In this document: one piece after another, positions 18,649 through 25,995 of the stretch
Numbering within the stretch: position 1 is the first letter of the stretch
Layout of the letters: every line of letters starts with the position of its first letter
From: UMGS1002 sp050309735
GTDB taxonomy: Bacteria; Bacillota; Clostridia; Oscillospirales; CAG-272
Direction of reading: 5' to 3'
Assembly: GCA_050309735.1 (NCBI GenBank)
Contig: JBNRMS010000068.1
Location: 54,922 to 118,921 of the forward strand
Length of the DNA stretch: 64,000 bases
Position numbers and translations under genes: made by a program
The notes under the pieces: generated by a model
Database searches by the model: none
What the model saw: the letters and a program-made list of their open reading frames with translations, nothing else
Told to the model about the DNA's origin: nothing

Positions 18649-19338
18649 ATGGAAAAGCATAAACTTGACCGAATAAACGAACTGACGCGAATCTCGCGCG
18701 AGCGCCCGCTCACCGAGGCAGAAACACTCGAGAGAAGCGCTCTGAGGACCGAATATATCCGCGAGTACCGCGCCGCGATGACGGGCATACTTGATAACTC
18801 GGTCATTGTCCGCCCGGACGGAACGCGAGAGAGCGTCAGAGAACGCAAAAAAACTATATGGCAGGAACATTTTAATCTGCCTTTACCAAAGGCAACAGAA
18901 GGCGTCGAGGAAACCGAGCAGCTCGGCAAAACCCTTGCAAAAGCCCTCACAGACGATCCCTCCCTTCCCCGCTTCGTCGCGCTTTACGGTGAGCTCGGCG
19001 CCGGCAAAACCGCCTTTGTGCGTGGATTTGCCGCTCAAATCTCACCCGGGGCGAGAGTGAAATCGCCAACCTTCACGCTTGTAAACGAATATCCGGCCTC
19101 GCCCACCCCTCTTTTCCACTTTGATATGTACCGGATAAAGAGCGAGGACGAGCTCTATTCAACAGGATTTTATGATTACCACAAGCGCCGGGGTTTCATG
19201 CTCACCGAGTGGAGCGAAAACATCCCCTTCGCCCTGCCCGAGCGCTATATCGAGGTTAAAATAAATAAGGACACCTCCTCGCCCGACCGCCGAGCAGTCT
19301 TAATCAAGCTAATTGAAAAAAAGGATTCGACCACATGA
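18649..19338 (+). CDS. tsaE: UPF0291/DUF896 - TsaE fusion (t6A synthesis ATPase)
   Basis: A single 229-residue frame joins two families. Residues 1 to about 66 look like the YnzC/UPF0291 family (DUF896): DRINELTRISRERPLTEAE, then ALRTEYIREYR and a VRPDGT ending. Residues about 85-225 are TsaE, the ATPase of the tRNA threonylcarbamoyladenosine system, with Walker A GELGAGKT (about 114-121), KSPTFTLVNEY and the HFDMYR segment, all intact. YnzC is a small two-helix protein linked to the SOS region in Bacillus with unknown biochemical role. The gene overlaps tsaB by four bases (ATGA), which supports the TsaE role. The start is the only ATG before the UPF0291 part and has AGGA upstream. No frameshift is needed to read both domains. 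Confidence 0.87.
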   Translation: MEKHKLDRINELTRISRERPLTEAETLERSALRTEYIREYRAAMTGILDNSVIVRPDGTRESVRERKKTIWQEHFNLPLPKATEGVEETEQLGKTLAKALTDDPSLPRFVALYGELGAGKTAFVRGFAAQISPGARVKSPTFTLVNEYPASPTPLFHFDMYRIKSEDELYSTGFYDYHKRRGFMLTEWSENIPFALPERYIEVKINKDTSSPDRRAVLIKLIEKKDSTT

Positions 19339-20039
19339 AAACACTTGCGCTTGACAGCACCGCGACTACCGCATCGGTCGCTCTCACCGAGGGCGACCGG
19401 CTGCTCTCACTATGGACACTTAATAACGGCCTGACACACAGCGAAACAATGCTCCCGATGGTCGAGTCGCAGCTTGCGGCTGCCGGCCTTACAGTTGATG
19501 ATATTGACATCTTCGCTTGTGCGGCAGGTCCTGGGTCGTTTACCGGAGTGAGAATCGGCGTCTCGACCATAAAAGGTCTTGCATTCGGCAGAGGGAAGCC
19601 CTGTATCGGGGTCTCTGCGCTTCACGCACTTGCCTATAACCTTGCGGTTTGCGACGGGCTTATCTGCCCGGTTATGAATGCGCGACGAAATCAGGTCTAC
19701 AATGCTCTGTTTGAGTGCAGAGATGGGCACCTTACCCGCCTCGTTCCCGACCGCGCAATATCGGTCGCCGAGCTTGACCAAGAACTTGCGGATCAAAAAG
19801 AGGAGAGGATATACCTGTGCGGCGACGGATATGAAATGGTAAAGTCCTCGCTCATAAAAGCCAAAGTCAAAGAAACCCCCGAGCCCCTCATCTGGCCGAA
19901 TGGATACTCGGTTGCCCGGTGCGCTCTCTATCTGTATGAAAAGGGCGTGCGAACCACAGACACCGAGCTAGTTCCAACCTATCTTAGAATGCCCCAAGCC
20001 GAGCGCGAGCGCCTTGAGAAGCTCGCCGGCAAAAAATAA
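19335..20039 (+). CDS. tsaB: tRNA t6A biosynthesis protein TsaB
   Basis: A 234-residue ASKHA-fold partner of TsaD. The N-terminus LALDSTATTASVAL and the core FACAAGPGSFTGVRIGVSTIKGLA are the family signature. It lacks the TsaD metal motif, as expected for TsaB. It overlaps tsaE by four bases, the classic tsaE-tsaB order. tsaD and rimI, often next, are absent; rpiB follows instead. Confidence 0.95.
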   Translation: MKTLALDSTATTASVALTEGDRLLSLWTLNNGLTHSETMLPMVESQLAAAGLTVDDIDIFACAAGPGSFTGVRIGVSTIKGLAFGRGKPCIGVSALHALAYNLAVCDGLICPVMNARRNQVYNALFECRDGHLTRLVPDRAISVAELDQELADQKEERIYLCGDGYEMVKSSLIKAKVKETPEPLIWPNGYSVARCALYLYEKGVRTTDTELVPTYLRMPQAERERLEKLAGKK

Positions 20040-20064
20040 ATATAAGAGCAGAAAGGAATTTATC

Positions 20065-20529
20065 ATGAGCAAGAAAAAAACAGTCGCGCTCGGTTCTGAC
20101 CACGCGGGATTCGATTATAAAAACCGCCTTGCGAATCATCTCAGAGAGACGGGTTACACAGTTGTTGATGTAGGCTGCGACAGCTCTGAGAGCTGCCACT
20201 ATCCGATGTTCGCTCATCGCCTGTGCAGATTGATTCAGAGAGGCGAGTGCGAGGCCGGGATTCTTATCTGCGGCACCGGAATCGGAATGTCTATGGCGGC
20301 AAACAAACACCGCGGTATCCGCGCTGCCGTCCTCTCAGACGAATACAGCGCCGAGTTGACCCGCCAACACAACGACGCAAATGTCCTCTGCCTCGGCGCC
20401 CGAGTGGTAGATTTTGAAAAGGCTGCAAGGCTTGCCGAAATCTTTCTCACAACCGATTATATGGGCGGAAATCATGCTCTGCGCATTGCCATGTTTGATC
20501 AAATCGAGAGCGAAACCTTCAAAGAGTGA
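20065..20529 (+). CDS. rpiB: Ribose-5-phosphate isomerase B (RpiB/LacAB family)
   Basis: 154 residues. SDHAGFDYK near the N-terminus (D, H), CGTGIGMSMAANK (active-site Cys-Gly-Thr-Gly loop) and HNDANVLCLGAR are diagnostic of RpiB. It interconverts ribose-5-P and ribulose-5-P in the pentose phosphate pathway. The ATG chosen has AAAGGA upstream; an in-frame start 51 bases earlier overlaps tsaB. The downstream rpe gene at 22.2 kb supplies the next pentose phosphate enzyme. Confidence 0.95.
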   Translation: MSKKKTVALGSDHAGFDYKNRLANHLRETGYTVVDVGCDSSESCHYPMFAHRLCRLIQRGECEAGILICGTGIGMSMAANKHRGIRAAVLSDEYSAELTRQHNDANVLCLGARVVDFEKAARLAEIFLTTDYMGGNHALRIAMFDQIESETFKE

Positions 20530-20546
20530 AAGGCGGAAAACAAATT

Positions 20547-21350
20547 ATGACACTCTCCTCGCGTCTGGCAGACACGCTGCGCGTGCTCTCGGGCAGATAT
20601 AAAAAAGAATATCCCACCTCGGCCGTCATCGCTGCGGCGGGGTGCTCTCTGCGTATGCAAAACTCGGGCGGAACAACCAAGCAGCACCTGATGCTCGGCG
20701 GTATCCCGGTGGTCGTCCGCACGCTTCTTGCCTTTGAGGAGTGTTCGATAATTGGTGAGATAGTCATCTCGGCGCGAGAGGAGGAAATCCCGATATATGA
20801 GCAATACCGCGAGGACTACGGCATAACCAAGCTCTCGCGGGTGGTGGCGGGCGGCAAAAGCCGCCAGGAGTCGGTTCTGCGCGGCTTTGACGCAATCGAC
20901 AAAGATTCAGAGTTTGTCGCGATACACGACGGCGCGCGCTGCCTTGTAACGCCCGATATAATCGAGAAGGTCTGCCGCGCCGCATACAGATATCGCGCGG
21001 CGATAGCAGCAAGTGCAGTTAGCGACACTGTTAAGGTTGCCGACAAAAATGGATTTGTCGAAAGCACAGCAGACCGCGACCTTGTCTGGCTGGCCGGAAC
21101 ACCTCAGGTCTTTTACTCAACTCTCTACCGAGCTGCTGCCTATTCGGCCCGCAAGGAAGGCTTTGCAGAAGCAACAGACGACAGCCTGCTTGTCGAGCGC
21201 ATAAAAAATCCGGTAAAGCTTGTCGAATGCGGCCGCGAGAACATAAAAATTACAACGCCCCAAGATATCGCCCGCGCTGAGGCCATCCTTGCCTCAAGGG
21301 CTAAGGATTCGGCGGCAGAGGGGAGAGGAGGCGAGAAGAGGTGCGTATAG
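20547..21350 (+). CDS. ispD: 2-C-methyl-D-erythritol 4-phosphate cytidylyltransferase
   Basis: MEP pathway enzyme that adds CMP to methylerythritol phosphate. The nucleotide-binding N-terminus reads VIAAAGCSLRMQ followed by KQH. AGGKSRQESVLRG, VAIHDGARCLVT, TPQVF and TDDSLLVE are all family positions. An unusual N-terminal extension of about 25 residues precedes the cytidylyltransferase fold. It overlaps ispF by 10 bases, so the two are translationally coupled. The ATG at 20547 is preferred over the GTG at 20526 that overlaps rpiB. Confidence 0.95.
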   Translation: MTLSSRLADTLRVLSGRYKKEYPTSAVIAAAGCSLRMQNSGGTTKQHLMLGGIPVVVRTLLAFEECSIIGEIVISAREEEIPIYEQYREDYGITKLSRVVAGGKSRQESVLRGFDAIDKDSEFVAIHDGARCLVTPDIIEKVCRAAYRYRAAIAASAVSDTVKVADKNGFVESTADRDLVWLAGTPQVFYSTLYRAAAYSARKEGFAEATDDSLLVERIKNPVKLVECGRENIKITTPQDIARAEAILASRAKDSAAEGRGGEKRCV

Positions 21351-21817
21351 GACACGGATACGACGTACACCGGCTTGTCGCTGAGCGGCCTTTGATACTC
21401 GGCGGGGTCAGGATTTCATATGAAAAGGGGCTTCTCGGACATTCGGATGCCGATGTTCTCCTCCACGCCGTCATCGACTCACTCCTTGGAGCCGCAGCCC
21501 TGGGCGATATAGGAAAGCATTTCCCCGACAGCAGCCCCGCATATCGCGGCGCCGACAGTCTGCGTCTGACAGAGGAGGTATCCGCCCTGCTTCGCGAAAC
21601 CGGCTACGTCGTTGTCAATATCGACGCCACCATAATCGCACAGGCGCCAAAACTCTCGCCGCATATCGGCCAGATGCGCGCCAACATAGCCCGCGCGCTT
21701 GCCGTTGACCCCGACAAGATAAACATAAAGGCCACCACCGAGGAGAAACTCGGCTTCACCGGAGACGGCTCGGGTATCGCGGCTCATGCCGTCTGCCTGA
21801 TAAGTCGAATATCATAG
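21341..21817 (+). CDS. ispF: 2-C-methyl-D-erythritol 2,4-cyclodiphosphate synthase
   Basis: Zinc enzyme of the MEP pathway. GHGYDVHRL provides the Asp and His ligands and GHSDADVLLH the third ligand; the C-terminal KATTEEKLGFTGDGSGIAA is the family signature. 158 residues, normal. GTG start inside the end of ispD; no separate promoter, coupled translation is likely. Confidence 0.97.
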   Translation: MRIGHGYDVHRLVAERPLILGGVRISYEKGLLGHSDADVLLHAVIDSLLGAAALGDIGKHFPDSSPAYRGADSLRLTEEVSALLRETGYVVVNIDATIIAQAPKLSPHIGQMRANIARALAVDPDKINIKATTEEKLGFTGDGSGIAAHAVCLISRIS

Positions 21818-21830
21818 CGCCGCGCCTGTT

Positions 21831-21897
21831 GGGCCCCGCATCCGGGGTGAGGCAATCTGGTGTTAGTTCAATGCTACAATGAGGTAATAGTATAAAA
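21831..21897. repeat. Dispersed ~70-bp repeat, copy B
   Basis: Partner of 10015-10093. It starts 13 bases after the ispF stop and is shorter by the 12-base indel described for copy A. Confidence 0.65.
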
Positions 21898-21933
21898 CAA
21901 AAAAACAAAGGCCGCTCCAAACGCGGAGCGGCC
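21890..21933 (-). terminator. Strong minus-strand intrinsic terminator with no known gene before it
   Basis: Stem GGCCGCTCC/GGAGCGGCC with a 6-base loop. On the minus strand it is followed by TTTGTTTTTTTGTTTT. On the plus strand there is no T-tract, so it does not serve ispF. No minus-strand protein gene ends here, which implies a transcript from about 22.0-22.1 kb. Confidence 0.75.
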
Positions 21934-22171
21934 ACAGTGCCATAACGACGGCTTATCCCTTCACACGTCTTTGCTTGTTCACTTCCCTGCCGTCGCTCCG
22001 GTACGAACTTTCCGGGTTGTATGACCTGTTATAAGGATATGGAATTTTAGCTTATAATGACACGGAGATGTGAAAATAATCCGATGCCGACGAATTTTGT
22101 CGGACATCGAAATGTTTATAGAGTTATATCTTGCAGGATATCTTGCCTGCGGAAAGGAGAAATTTTTTACC
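21934..22171. other. Leader of rpe with possible minus-strand structured RNA
   Basis: No supported protein gene. On the minus strand the region just before the terminator pairs with itself: CGACGGC near 21987-21993 with GCCGTCG near 21946-21952. A TAAAAT-like box near 22039-22044 on the minus strand could start it, though its -35 is poor. On the plus strand TATAAT at 22049-22054 may be the -10 of rpe. I could not match it to a known riboswitch or small RNA. Confidence 0.35.
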
Positions 22172-22843
22172 ATGATATACATTTCCCCCTCGATTCTTGC
22201 CGCCAATTTTTCATGTCTTGGCGCCGATGTTCAGCGAGTTGCTAAGGCTGGGGCGTCAATGCTGCACCTTGACGTTATGGACGGAGTTTTTGTACCCAAT
22301 ATCAGCTTTGGAGCGCCGGTGATTTCCTCGCTGCGCCGCCGCTCAAATCTCTTTTTCGACGTTCACTTGATGATAACCGACCCTAAAAGGTATATAAACG
22401 ATTTTATCCGCGCGGGCGCCGATATTATCACAATCCACTATGAAAGCTGCAATAACCACAATGAGGTGTTGTCGCTTATAAGATCGCAAGAGGTCAGAGC
22501 CTCAATGTCGATATCACCGGGAACGCCTTATGAGGTTGTCCTTCCCTTTATTGACAAGCTTGATATGGTACTTATAATGACGGTTGAACCGGGCTTTGGC
22601 GGACAAAAACTGATGCCCGAGACGCTTGAGAAGGTTCGGGCACTGCGCCGATACGCCATAGCGCATAATAAGGAGCTTGACATCGAGGTCGACGGCGGTA
22701 TTACGCTTGAGAACATAGCGCTTGTCACATCGGCCGGCGCGAATGTGATTGTGTCAGGCTCAACAATCTTTGGAGCTTCAAAGCCAAAAGCGGTAATCTC
22801 CAAAATGAAGGAAATAGCCCTCAACAACCCCTTTACAGGATAA
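22172..22843 (+). CDS. rpe: Ribulose-phosphate 3-epimerase
   Basis: TIM-barrel epimerase of the pentose phosphate pathway, 223 residues from the chosen ATG. Family motifs: SPSILAANFSCLG at the N-terminus, LHLDVMDGVFVPN (metal His and Asp), DVHLM, MTVEPGFGGQ, EVDGGI and VSGSTIFG. The start is fixed by the family N-terminus and GGAAAGGAG upstream. Its own promoter region separates it from ispF. A terminator follows. Confidence 0.97.
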   Translation: MIYISPSILAANFSCLGADVQRVAKAGASMLHLDVMDGVFVPNISFGAPVISSLRRRSNLFFDVHLMITDPKRYINDFIRAGADIITIHYESCNNHNEVLSLIRSQEVRASMSISPGTPYEVVLPFIDKLDMVLIMTVEPGFGGQKLMPETLEKVRALRRYAIAHNKELDIEVDGGITLENIALVTSAGANVIVSGSTIFGASKPKAVISKMKEIALNNPFTG

Positions 22844-22849
22844 AAACAT

Positions 22850-22887
22850 CCGGCTTGCCGCTCGAAAACGGCAGGCCGGTATTTTAT
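22850..22887 (+). terminator. Intrinsic terminator of rpe
   Basis: 11-base stem with one mismatch (CCGGCTTGCCG with CGGCAGGCCGG), 8-base loop, then TATTTTAT, seven bases after the rpe stop. Confidence 0.8.
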
Positions 22888-22932
22888 ATATTCATTTTCA
22901 AGTTGCATGTTTTGGATGTCTTTCCCATGAAC

Positions 22933-23619
22933 TCACAACTCCTCAACCGAATAAACTCCTTTTATATCCGAGATATGCTGGAGGACCTCGGGGCGTTTTT
23001 TCTTAAGACTTATTTGAATCACAAAGATAGCGCCCATAATAGGCCCCTCGGCGGCTTTTGAGCGGGTTATTTCAATATCGGTGATAACAACGCCCAGCTT
23101 TTTTATCTCTGCGGCAATTTCAGCAAGGCTCTCGGTCTCGTCAAATTCAACAAATATATTAAGATTTTTAGCTTTTGAGGATATGTACCACTCAAGCTTT
23201 GAAAGAAGTATTTCGGCTATCAGAACAAGTACGGTCGCAATAATTCCGGCCTCGACATAGCCTACGCCTATCGCAAGTCCGATTATGGCAGAAACCCAAA
23301 GACCGGCGGCAGTTGTAAGCCCCTTGACCTGACGGCGACGAGTGACAATAATCGTTCCGGCGCCGATAAATCCAATGCCCGTGACCACCTGAGCGCCAAG
23401 GCGTGCAGGGTCGGTTGACCAACCGCTGACAACCAAATAATGGCTGGTCAGGGTAGTGAGAGCCGCTCCAAGACAAACGAGCGTGTGCGTTCGATATCCG
23501 GCGGGGCGGCGCTTATGCTCGCGCTCAATTCCGATAACCCCTCCGCAGATAACCGACAAAACAATGCGCAGGATCACAGAAAATGTCGAAAATTCTCTTA
23601 TGCTTTCAAAAATATCCAT
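22933..23619 (-). CDS. MgtC/SapB family membrane protein, paralogue 2
   Basis: 228 residues. N-terminal hydrophobic part with about four transmembrane segments and the MgtC signatures GGVIGIEREHKRRPAGYRTHTLVCLGAAL and GIGFIGAGTII, then TTAAGLW. The C-terminal ~80 residues are a soluble ACT-like domain. MgtC proteins act in magnesium limitation and membrane-potential control; the exact role here is unknown. It follows a related gene with a 14-base gap, so the pair is an operon. Similarity between the two over the membrane part is high, so a tandem duplication is inferred. Confidence 0.9.
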   Translation of the reverse strand: MDIFESIREFSTFSVILRIVLSVICGGVIGIEREHKRRPAGYRTHTLVCLGAALTTLTSHYLVVSGWSTDPARLGAQVVTGIGFIGAGTIIVTRRRQVKGLTTAAGLWVSAIIGLAIGVGYVEAGIIATVLVLIAEILLSKLEWYISSKAKNLNIFVEFDETESLAEIAAEIKKLGVVITDIEITRSKAAEGPIMGAIFVIQISLKKKRPEVLQHISDIKGVYSVEEL

Positions 23620-23633
23620 CTTCCCGCTCCTCC

Positions 23634-24344
23634 TTATATTTCTTCAAGAGCGCGGACACTCCGAATGTCGGCAAGCTTTGTCAGAATATCAGCGTGCGGC
23701 ATTTTGCTCGGAAGCTGCATTGAAAAGATAACACTGGCATATACACCGCTGCTGGGATTATCCTTGTTTATCTCAAAATCATAAATTCTGATTCGGTCTG
23801 CCTTGATGATTTCAATAATTGTACTGATATCGTCAATATCCGAAACCTCAATATAAAGATTCATATTTCGCGCTCTTTGCATTATCAGGCTCTCAACCCT
23901 GCGCATAATGGTGACCGAGAAAAATATCATAAAGCAAGCAGATATGGCGCCAAGATAAAATCCCGCGCCAATAGCAAGCCCCATGCAGGCTGACGCCCAA
24001 AGCCCTGCTGCCGTTGTCAGCCCTTTTATCTCCTGACGGCTGGTGACAATAATCGTTCCCGCGCCGAGAAATCCTATCCCGCTTATCACCTGCGCGCCGA
24101 AGCGCGATACGTCGGTTGTAATATTTATTTTGTTGGTAATAAGAAAACCAAAAACATACTGGCCTATCAGCATAGTGAGCGCCGCGCCCATGGCGACAAG
24201 CATATGCGTTCTAAATCCCGCCGGACGGCGCCGCCGTCCGCGGTCAAGGCCGATAATTCCTCCGCAGAAAATTGCGAATACCAGCCTTACTACTGTTGTT
24301 ATTATGCCCGGCTCTCGGAGCCCGGCTGCTAAATTATATGGCAT
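23634..24344 (-). CDS. MgtC/SapB family membrane protein, paralogue 1
   Basis: 236 residues with the same layout as its downstream neighbour: GGIIGLDRGRRRRPAGFRTHML, GIGFLGAGTIIVTSRQEIKGLTTAAGLWASA, then a C-terminal regulatory domain. The GLTTAAGLW block is almost the same in both. It is first in the pair. The start is the ATG after a weak AAAGG-like site in the 77-base gap from the htrA gene. Confidence 0.88.
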   Translation of the reverse strand: MPYNLAAGLREPGIITTVVRLVFAIFCGGIIGLDRGRRRRPAGFRTHMLVAMGAALTMLIGQYVFGFLITNKINITTDVSRFGAQVISGIGFLGAGTIIVTSRQEIKGLTTAAGLWASACMGLAIGAGFYLGAISACFMIFFSVTIMRRVESLIMQRARNMNLYIEVSDIDDISTIIEIIKADRIRIYDFEINKDNPSSGVYASVIFSMQLPSKMPHADILTKLADIRSVRALEEI

Positions 24345-24421
24345 TGCAAATAAAACCTTTCATAACTAAAACCATAATACCGCGCAAGAGAGAAGCCGAT
24401 GCAGATGTGATTTTGAAGAAA

Positions 24422-25966
24422 TCACTCCTCCGCCCAAAGCTCTATAATCACAGTATTATATTCACCGTTGCGATAGAATGTTACCATAACACTGTCTCCG
24501 GCAAACTTCTCGTTGATGATATTCATCACCTCACCCGTGCTTAAAACCTTCTTGCCGTCAACCTCTGTTATAATATCGCCCGGCTCAAGTTTTCCGGCTG
24601 CTCCGTATCTTTGGTTAACCTCGGACACATATACGCCGGCAATATCAGCGAGTATAACCGTGCCGTCAATAAATCTATTCTCGCCGGCAGAGACCGAGAT
24701 AGCGCTTATCCCAATCACAGCGCGCCGCTGAGCGACATCCTGCGAGCCTGTCGAAGAGCCGGTTTCTATAATTTCGTTGAGAATCGGGAGCGCACCGTTT
24801 GTCGGTATTGCGAAGCCTATACCGTCAAATCCGTCTCCAAGCTTAAGCGTGATAATGCCGATAACCTGCCCGTATTCGTTGATAAGCGGACCGCCCGAAT
24901 TTCCGGGGTTGACAGTCGCGTTTGTCTGAATCAGGGTCATTTTTTTGGACATTACGCCGGTTTGGTCATATATTTTTACATTGCGGTCGATACCCGAAAT
25001 TATGCCGTTAGTTGTGGTTTCAGCGTATTCCAGCCCTGCCGGAGTTCCTATCGCCACCACAAGCTCGCCGACTATAAGCTCGCTCGAGTCGCCAAACTCG
25101 GCCGGCGTCAGCCGGTCGGCATCAATCTTGATAACCGCAAGATCGGAGAGCGCATCGTATCCAACGACCTCAGCATTGTATTCCCTGCCGTCACCGACAG
25201 TCACCACAATTGATAGGCTTTTCTCAACCACATGGTAGTTGGTTGCTATATAGCCGTCGGCCGACATGATTATGCCGGTTCCAACGCCCGAGCCAACACC
25301 CAAAAGGTTCTCGTAGCTCACCGTTATACCGACCACAGACGGCCTTACCTTTGCGGCAATTTCGGGAATTGTTAACACGCCGCTGTCATTATCAAGCTCG
25401 CGAACAAAAATTGTCCGCGTGGGGCGCGGGATCAGCGCACCGCTCTCGTATAAAAGAATACCGAGCATCGTTGTAAAGCAGAGCGCGAAGGCAATTGTCA
25501 TAATAATTGCGTAGGTAAGTACGCCGGAATTCCGGCGTTTTTGCTCGACGCGTCGTAACTCGTCGCCATATGTCCAGCGATATTCGGTGGGAGGCGGCGG
25601 GTCGGATAGTGCCTCCCCCCGCGGGGGAAGTCCGATATCTGTGCGAGGGTTGCCCGTGCCGGGCAGATTTATCTCGGGGGTGCGGGGTGTTTCCCTGTCA
25701 GGCGGGTTTATCTCGGGAGTGCGGGGTATTTCCTTGTCAGGCGGGTTTATCTCGGGAGTGCGGGGTGTTTCCCTGTCAGGCGGGTTTACCTCGGGGGACG
25801 GAGAGGGGCGGTCACCCGGCTCGGCGGGCGGATTCTTCGGCTCTGCCGCCCTCGGTCCGGCGGGCGTTGCCATCTCATTTTTTTGCGTATTGCCGCTCTC
25901 TCTCATATGATTCACATCTATCTCACCGCTCGTATTGTCGGGACTAATTTTTCTGTAATCTTCCAT
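24422..25966 (-). CDS. HtrA-like serine protease with cytoplasmic proline-rich arm (HtrA-1)
   Basis: Membrane-anchored envelope quality-control protease. Residues 1-145 are a Pro/Glu-rich cytoplasmic arm with three to four 16-residue repeats (variants of PRTPEINPPDRET). One transmembrane segment lies at about 149-174. The trypsin-like domain has the triad His245 (TNYHVVE), Asp275 (SDLAVIK) and Ser357 (GNSGGPL). A PDZ domain (KLEPGDIITEVDGK) ends the protein. It sits 29 bases after the histidine kinase gene, matching the CssRS/HtrA logic known in Bacillus, where the two-component system senses misfolded secreted protein. Confidence 0.93.
   Translation of the reverse strand: MEDYRKISPDNTSGEIDVNHMRESGNTQKNEMATPAGPRAAEPKNPPAEPGDRPSPSPEVNPPDRETPRTPEINPPDKEIPRTPEINPPDRETPRTPEINLPGTGNPRTDIGLPPRGEALSDPPPPTEYRWTYGDELRRVEQKRRNSGVLTYAIIMTIAFALCFTTMLGILLYESGALIPRPTRTIFVRELDNDSGVLTIPEIAAKVRPSVVGITVSYENLLGVGSGVGTGIIMSADGYIATNYHVVEKSLSIVVTVGDGREYNAEVVGYDALSDLAVIKIDADRLTPAEFGDSSELIVGELVVAIGTPAGLEYAETTTNGIISGIDRNVKIYDQTGVMSKKMTLIQTNATVNPGNSGGPLINEYGQVIGIITLKLGDGFDGIGFAIPTNGALPILNEIIETGSSTGSQDVAQRRAVIGISAISVSAGENRFIDGTVILADIAGVYVSEVNQRYGAAGKLEPGDIITEVDGKKVLSTGEVMNIINEKFAGDSVMVTFYRNGEYNTVIIELWAEE
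25670..25800 (-). repeat. 48-bp tandem repeat in the HtrA-1 arm
   Basis: About three units of 48 bases, nearly identical at the DNA level (for example GTGCGGGGTGTTTCCCTGTC on the plus strand). Each encodes 16 residues of the proline-rich arm. High DNA identity suggests recent copy-number change. Confidence 0.8.
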
Positions 25967-25995
25967 TCAAACGGTTCCTTTCAGCCGTATTCGGC

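Noticed and set aside
21934..22060. Known riboswitch or 6S RNA
   Set aside because: I compared it by eye with cobalamin, c-di-GMP, THF, SAM and glmS signatures and none fit; kept as an unidentified candidate only.
21979..22206. 75-codon minus-strand frame before rpe
   Set aside because: It overlaps the rpe start region and the sequence looks like leader or RNA, not protein.
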